Source of the DNA: Clostridium sp. CAG:433
Lineage (GTDB): Bacteria > Bacillota_I > Bacilli_A > RF39 > UBA660
Direction of reading: 5' to 3'
DNA length: 36,410 bases
Assembly: GCA_000433675.1 (NCBI GenBank)
Contig: FR893545.1
Span: 1-36,410 of the forward strand
Part shown: one piece after another, positions 32,772 through 36,410 of the stretch
Layout of the letters: each line of letters opens with the position of its first letter
Numbering within the stretch: the first letter of the stretch is position 1
Position numbers and translations under genes: made by a program
Notes under the pieces: model-generated
The model's database searches: none
Seen by the model: only the letters and a program-made list of their open reading frames with translations
Told to the model about the DNA's origin: nothing

Positions 32772-33662
32772 TTGAATTATTATGATGAAATAAAAACAGA
32801 ATTAGTAAATAATGAAATTACTAAAAAGGTAAAAGATTATAGTAAAAATAAAAGTGATTTAACTACATATTATAATGTTGGTAAATTATTAGCCGAAGCT
32901 GGTAAACATTATGGAGAAGGAATAATTAAAGAATATTCTGATAGGTTGAGTAGTGAATTAAATATAAAATATAGTGTAAGAACATTATATAAAATTATAA
33001 AATACTTTAATTATATGAATAAACAAAAAGTGCCGACAGTGTCGGCAAAATTGTCGTGGAGTCATTATGATGAATTGTTAAAATTAACTGATGAAAATAT
33101 AATAAATTACTATATTAAAATATCAGAAGAACAAAATTTATCAGTAAGAGAATTAAGAAAAAGAATAAAAAATAATGAATATGAAAGATTGGATGAAGAA
33201 ACAAAGAAAAAATTAAAAAACAAAGAAGATTTAAAAGTACCAGATTTAGTAAAGAATCCAATTCAAATAAAAAATACAAATGATTATAATGAAATATCAG
33301 AAAAAGTACTTAAAAAATTAATACTAGAAAATATTGAATCGTTTATGAATGAATTAGGTAATTCATTTAGTTTTATTGGAAGTGAATATAAAATAAAAAT
33401 AGATGATAGATATAATTATATAGATCTATTACTATTTAATATAGAATACAATTGTTATGTAGTTGTAGAGTTAAAAATAACTGAATTAAAGAAAGAACAT
33501 ATAGGACAAATAGAATTTTATATGAATTACATAGATAAAAATCTAAAAAATATAAATCAAAATAAAACAATAGGAATAATAATTTGTAAAAAGGAAAATA
33601 AGTATGTAATTGAATATTGTAGTGATGACAGAATTATAGCAAGAGAATATGAACTAATATAA
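32772..33662 (+). CDS. YhcG/DUF1016-type PD-(D/E)XK nuclease, array copy 1
   Basis: 296 residues from TTG 32772, preceded by GAGGTG. All copies begin TTG-AA(T/C)-TAT-TAT (LNYYDEIK), so a longer frame starting at GTG 32724 is rejected. The N-terminal DUF1016_N helical domain (about 1-150) has YYNVGKLLAEAGKHYGEGIIKEYS, a variable stretch, then LSWSH (94-98) and NLSVRELR. The C-terminal nuclease domain shows Asp218 in YNYIDLLLF, Glu233 and Lys235 in VELKI (the D-x14-E-x-K pattern) and Gln246 in HIGQIEFYMNY. It is likely a metal-dependent DNA nuclease. The biological target is unknown. Codons 87-92 form a 17-nt palindrome. Confidence 0.85.
   Translation: MNYYDEIKTELVNNEITKKVKDYSKNKSDLTTYYNVGKLLAEAGKHYGEGIIKEYSDRLSSELNIKYSVRTLYKIIKYFNYMNKQKVPTVSAKLSWSHYDELLKLTDENIINYYIKISEEQNLSVRELRKRIKNNEYERLDEETKKKLKNKEDLKVPDLVKNPIQIKNTNDYNEISEKVLKKLILENIESFMNELGNSFSFIGSEYKIKIDDRYNYIDLLLFNIEYNCYVVVELKITELKKEHIGQIEFYMNYIDKNLKNINQNKTIGIIICKKENKYVIEYCSDDRIIAREYELI
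33031..33047 (+). repeat. In-frame palindrome, array copy 1
   Basis: TGCCGACA-G-TGTCGGCA: perfect 8-bp arms around one G, encoding (V)PTVSA just before KLSWSH. It is strikingly GC-rich for this AT-rich genome (codons CCG, TCG). Confidence 0.95.
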
Positions 33663-33674
33663 GGAGGATTAAAT

Positions 33675-34559
33675 TTGAATTATTATGATGAGATAAAAAA
33701 AGAACTATTAAATAATGAAATCACTAAAAAGGTAAAGAATTATTCAATTAATAAAAGTGATTTGAATACATATTACAATATTGGTAAATTACTAAAAGAA
33801 GCAGGCAAACATTATGGAGAAGGAATAATTAAAGAATATTCTAAAAGACTTACAAGTGAATTTGGTAAGGGATATAGTAAAAGAAATTTATGGTTAATGT
33901 TGAAATTCTATGAATTAAAAGAAAAAGTGCAGACAGTGTCTGCACAATTGTCTTGGTCACATTATTGTGAATTATTGCAAGTAAATTCAATTGATAAAAT
34001 AAATTATTATATAAAAATAACAGAAGAACAAAACTTATCAGTAAGAGAATTAAGAGAAAGAATAAAAAATAATGAATATGAAAGATTAGATGAAGAAACA
34101 AAGAAAAAATTAAAAACTAAAGAAGAATTAAAAGTACCAGATTTAGTAAAGAATCCAATTCAAATAAGAAATACAAGTGATTATAATGAAATATCAGAAA
34201 AAATACTTCAAAAACTAATACTAGAAGATATACCATCTTTTTTAGATGAATTAGGTAATGGTTTTACCTTTGTAAAAAATGAATATAAAATAAAGGTAGG
34301 AGATAGATATAATTATATAGATCTATTACTTTATAATTATGAATTTAATTGTTTTGTAGTTGTTGAATTAAAAGTAACAGAACTCAAGAAAGAACATATA
34401 GGACAAATAGAATTTTATATGAATTATATAGATAAAAATCTAAAAAATATAAATCAAAATAAAACCATAGGAATAATAATATGTAAGAAAGAAAATAAGT
34501 ATGTAATTGAATATTGTAGTGATGACAGAATAATAGCAAGAGAATATGAATTAGTATAA
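33675..34559 (+). CDS. YhcG/DUF1016-type PD-(D/E)XK nuclease, array copy 2
   Basis: 294 residues, TTG start, AGGAGG ribosome site 7-8 nt upstream, 12 nt after copy 1. Same two-domain build. The variable part (GKGYSKRNLWLMLKFYELKEK) differs from copy 1, then the conserved QLSWSHYCELL. The catalytic set YNYIDLLLY, VELKV and HIGQIEFY is intact. The last 60 residues match copy 1 at nearly every position. Its palindrome is at 33927-33945. The AGGAGG of each following copy abuts the stop codon, so translation of the array is probably coupled. Confidence 0.85.
   Translation: MNYYDEIKKELLNNEITKKVKNYSINKSDLNTYYNIGKLLKEAGKHYGEGIIKEYSKRLTSEFGKGYSKRNLWLMLKFYELKEKVQTVSAQLSWSHYCELLQVNSIDKINYYIKITEEQNLSVRELRERIKNNEYERLDEETKKKLKTKEELKVPDLVKNPIQIRNTSDYNEISEKILQKLILEDIPSFLDELGNGFTFVKNEYKIKVGDRYNYIDLLLYNYEFNCFVVVELKVTELKKEHIGQIEFYMNYIDKNLKNINQNKTIGIIICKKENKYVIEYCSDDRIIAREYELV
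33927..33945 (+). repeat. In-frame palindrome, array copy 2
   Basis: GTGCAGACA-G-TGTCTGCAC: perfect 9-bp arms around one G, encoding VQTVSA(Q) before LSWSH. Same codon position as in copy 1, with different bases on both arms. Confidence 0.95.
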
Positions 34560-34571
34560 GGAGGAATAAGA

Positions 34572-35462
34572 TTGAATTATTATGATGAGATAAAAAATGA
34601 ATTAATAAATAATGAAGTAACTAAGAAAGTAAAAGATTATAGTAAAAATAAAAGTGATTTAACTACATATTATAATGTAGGAAAATTATTAGCTGAAGCA
34701 GGTAAACATTATGGAGAAAATGTTATCGGAAAGTACGCGAATAAATTAAAAATAGATTTGAATAAAAAATATAATGAAAGAACTTTACGTAGATATAGAC
34801 AATTTTATAATTTTGTAACAAATTTAAAATGGTCGGCAATGCCGACCAAATTAAGTTGGAGTCATATAACAGAACTGATGATTTTGTCTAATGAGGATGA
34901 AATAAATTATTATATTAGTGTTGTAAATGATAGAAATATAGGATATAGAAAATTAGGCGAAATAATAAAGAATAATGAATATGGACGTATTGATGAAGAA
35001 ACAAAGAATAAATTAAAAAACAAAGAAGAATTAAAAGTACCAGATTTAGTAAAGAATCCAATCCAAATAAGAAATACAAGTGATTATAATGAAATCTCTG
35101 AAAAAGTACTCCAAAAACTAATACTAGAAGATATACCTTCCTTTTTAAAAGAATTAGGTAATGGATTTAGTTTTATAGATAGTGAATATAAGATAAAAAT
35201 AGGTGATAGATATAATTATATTGATCTATTATTATTTAACTATGAATTTAATTGCTTTGTTGTAGTTGAATTAAAAGTATCTGAACTAAAAAAAGAACAT
35301 ATAGGACAAATAGAATTTTATATGAATTATATAGATAAAAATCTAAAAAGTATAAATCAAAATAAAACCATAGGAATAATAATATGTAAAAAAGAAAATA
35401 AGTATGTAATTGAATATTGTTCAGATAATAGAATAATAGCAAGAGAATATGAACTAATATAA
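34572..35462 (+). CDS. YhcG/DUF1016-type PD-(D/E)XK nuclease, array copy 3
   Basis: 296 residues, TTG start, 12 nt after copy 2. The first 48 residues are close to copy 1. From about residue 50 to 125 the sequence is very different (NVIGKYANKLKIDLNKKYNE and on, then ELMILSNEDEINYYISVVNDRNIGYRKLGEIIKNNEYG), including replacement of the NLSVRELR motif by NIGYRKLGE. The C-terminal nuclease domain returns to near identity with copy 2 (RNTSDYNEISEKVLQKLILEDIPSFL). Catalytic Asp, Glu and Lys are present. Such mosaicism suggests exchange of the middle or conversion of the ends. Confidence 0.85.
   Translation: MNYYDEIKNELINNEVTKKVKDYSKNKSDLTTYYNVGKLLAEAGKHYGENVIGKYANKLKIDLNKKYNERTLRRYRQFYNFVTNLKWSAMPTKLSWSHITELMILSNEDEINYYISVVNDRNIGYRKLGEIIKNNEYGRIDEETKNKLKNKEELKVPDLVKNPIQIRNTSDYNEISEKVLQKLILEDIPSFLKELGNGFSFIDSEYKIKIGDRYNYIDLLLFNYEFNCFVVVELKVSELKKEHIGQIEFYMNYIDKNLKSINQNKTIGIIICKKENKYVIEYCSDNRIIAREYELI
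34830..34848 (+). repeat. In-frame palindrome, array copy 3
   Basis: TGGTCGGCA-A-TGCCGACCA: perfect 9-bp arms around one A, encoding WSAMPT(K) before LSWSH. At codon level it is copy 1 with its two halves exchanged around the central codon. Confidence 0.95.
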
Positions 35463-35474
35463 GGAGGATTAAAT

Positions 35475-36348
35475 TTGAACTATTATGATGAGATAAAGAG
35501 TAAAATATTAAAATATGAAATTTATGATAAAATAAAAAATTATTCAAAAGATAGGAATAAAATAAAAAATTATTTTGAAATTGGTAAAATATTATCAGAA
35601 GCAGGAAAGGAATATGATAAAAATATAATTAAAGAATATTCAAATAAATTAACGATTGAAATAGGAAAAAATATAATGAAAGAAATCTTAGATATATGAG
35701 AAAGTTTTATGAGCTTTTTGTTAATCAAAATTGGAACACAATGTGTTCCAATTTGACTTGGAGTCATTATCGTGAAGTATTTTCTTTAGGAAATTTTAAT
35801 GAAATTAAATATTATTTAGAAGAATGTGAAAATCAAAATTTATCTGTAAGAGAATTACATTTCAAAATTAAAACTAAAGAATATGAAAGATTAAGCAAAA
35901 AAGTAAAACAAAAAAACTTAAAATTGATGATTTAATACCAAATCCAATTATAATTAAATCAAATACATTTAAAGATGAATTATCAGAGTATGCTTTAAAA
36001 GAGGTATTTTTAAATGATTTAGATTCATTTTTAAAAGAATTAGAAACTGGATTTTCATATGTAGGAAATGAATATAAAATAAAAATAGGTGATAGATATA
36101 ATTATATAGATTTATTACTATTTAATATAGAATACAATTGTTATGCGGTTATAGAATTAAAAGTAACAGAGCTAAAAAAAGAGCATATTGGACAGATACA
36201 AGTTTATATGAATTATATAGATAAAAATCTAAAAAGTATAAATCAAAATAAAACCATAGGAATAATAATATGTAAAAAAGAAAATAATTATATAATTGAG
36301 TATTGCAGTGATGATAGAATATTAGCAAGAGAATATGAATTAGTATAA
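35475..36348 (+). pseudogene. YhcG/DUF1016-type nuclease, array copy 4, two single-A frameshifts
   Basis: Three consecutive frames add up to one full-length copy. Frame A (35475-35699) encodes the N-terminus to about residue 63. Frame B (from about 35670 to 35935) encodes YMRKFYELF, the palindrome region, LTWSHYREV and NLSVRELH. Frame C (about 35917-36348) encodes the nuclease domain with IDLLLF, IELKV and HIGQIQVY intact. Each break sits in an A-run: A6 at 35666-35671, where A7 restores GKKYNER, and A7 at 35910-35916, where A8 restores KQKKLKIDDL. Either it is a pseudogene, the errors are in the sequence, or A-run slippage during transcription yields some full-length protein. Confidence 0.8.
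35728..35754 (+). repeat. In-frame palindrome, array copy 4
   Basis: Left arm AAATTGGAACACA (35728-35740), central A, right arm TGTGTTCCAATTT: perfect 13-bp arms, the longest of the four. It encodes NWNTMCSN just before LTWSH, in the frame restored by the first poly-A correction. Confidence 0.95.
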
Positions 36349-36360
36349 GGAGGAATAAGA

Positions 36361-36410
36361 TTGAACTATTATGATGAGATAAAAAATGAATTAATAAATA
36401 ATGAAGTAAC
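36361..36410 (+). CDS. YhcG/DUF1016-type nuclease, array copy 5, start only
   Basis: Begins with TTG 12 nt after copy 4, behind GGAGGAATAAGA, and encodes (M)NYYDEIKNELINNEV before the window ends. The 50 visible bases differ from the start of copy 3 at a single codon, and the spacer is the same as before copy 3. It is truncated by the window, not shown to be broken. Confidence 0.85.
   Translation, partial: MNYYDEIKNELINNEV

Larger units (their letters stand above)
32772..36410 (+). repeat. Tandem array of at least five YhcG/DUF1016-type nuclease genes
   Basis: Five genes in a row on the same strand start at 32772, 33675, 34572, 35475 and 36361, a period of about 885-905 nt. Every gap between a stop and the next start is exactly 12 nt and reads GGAGGATTAAAT (before copies 2 and 4) or GGAGGAATAAGA (before copies 3 and 5). 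The first 50 residues and last 140 residues are nearly identical among copies, and the middle (about residues 60-115) differs strongly. The array continues past the window edge, so the total number of copies is unknown. Between 32712 and 32771 I see no convincing promoter. Confidence 0.9.

Noticed and set aside
33031..35754. In-gene palindromes as transcription terminators
   Set aside because: They have no following U-tract, a one-base centre and lie mid-gene in conserved coding frame, so terminator function is not supported.
32772..36410. CRISPR-like or simple tandem repeat array
   Set aside because: The repeat unit is a whole gene of about 0.9 kb, with no short direct repeats and spacers.
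1..36410. Reassigned UGA codon (Mycoplasma-type code)
   Set aside because: Genes such as those at 6496 and 10179 end properly with TGA and tryptophan is encoded by TGG throughout.

Overview
The window is strongly AT-rich chromosomal DNA from a low-GC Bacillota (Firmicutes) bacterium with a cell wall. It carries a glmS ribozyme, the wall genes alr, murT and gatD, strong AGGAGG-type ribosome sites and near-consensus sigma-A promoters. UGA is used as a stop and tryptophan is UGG, so a Mycoplasma-type code is excluded. An uncultured gut Bacilli lineage is plausible, but the sequence alone does not fix the taxon.

Layout. 1-402: tail of an Rpn-type PD-(D/E)XK nuclease/transposase. 427-2482 (minus): glmS behind a self-cleaving glmS ribozyme and its promoter. 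2568-12926 (plus): a surface glycopolymer cluster with a GtrA-type protein, an ABC-2 exporter (permease and ATPase), GT2 and GT32 glycosyltransferases, a CDP-glycerol glycerophosphotransferase, tagD, two paralogous large membrane proteins and a membrane-anchored GT2. 12937-17278: an acyltransferase (minus), two anchored SGNH hydrolases, a small coiled-coil protein and a polysaccharide deacetylase, all likely to modify surface polymers. 17275-22005: a HExxH protein, typA and two membrane-anchored proteins of unknown role. 22036-22349: a candidate type I toxin-antitoxin locus. 22352-27702: a small membrane protein, then a flippase-alr-murT-gatD wall operon whose MurT/GatD pair seems to have lost its glutaminase triad. 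27810-32678: a YebC-family protein, a GspE/PilB ATPase opposite two prepilin-like genes, a YlbJ-like membrane protein, a class I glutamine amidotransferase and a small protein with a perfect consensus promoter.

From 32772 to the right edge lies a tandem array of at least five paralogous YhcG/DUF1016 PD-(D/E)XK nuclease genes. All start with TTG and are separated by exactly 12 nt. Copies 1-3 are intact, copy 4 has two single-A frameshifts, and copy 5 runs off the window. Each of the four readable copies carries, at the same codon position just before a conserved L-(S/T)-W-S-H motif, a perfect odd-length palindrome inside the reading frame. The sequence differs in every copy but the core is always CA-N-TG. 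This is the most unusual structure in the window.

The second is the 22.1-22.35 kb locus: a 30-residue hydrophobic peptide, an occluded ribosome site, a 25-bp pairing between the 5' and 3' ends of the mRNA, and an opposing promoter with consensus spacing that would drive an antisense RNA.
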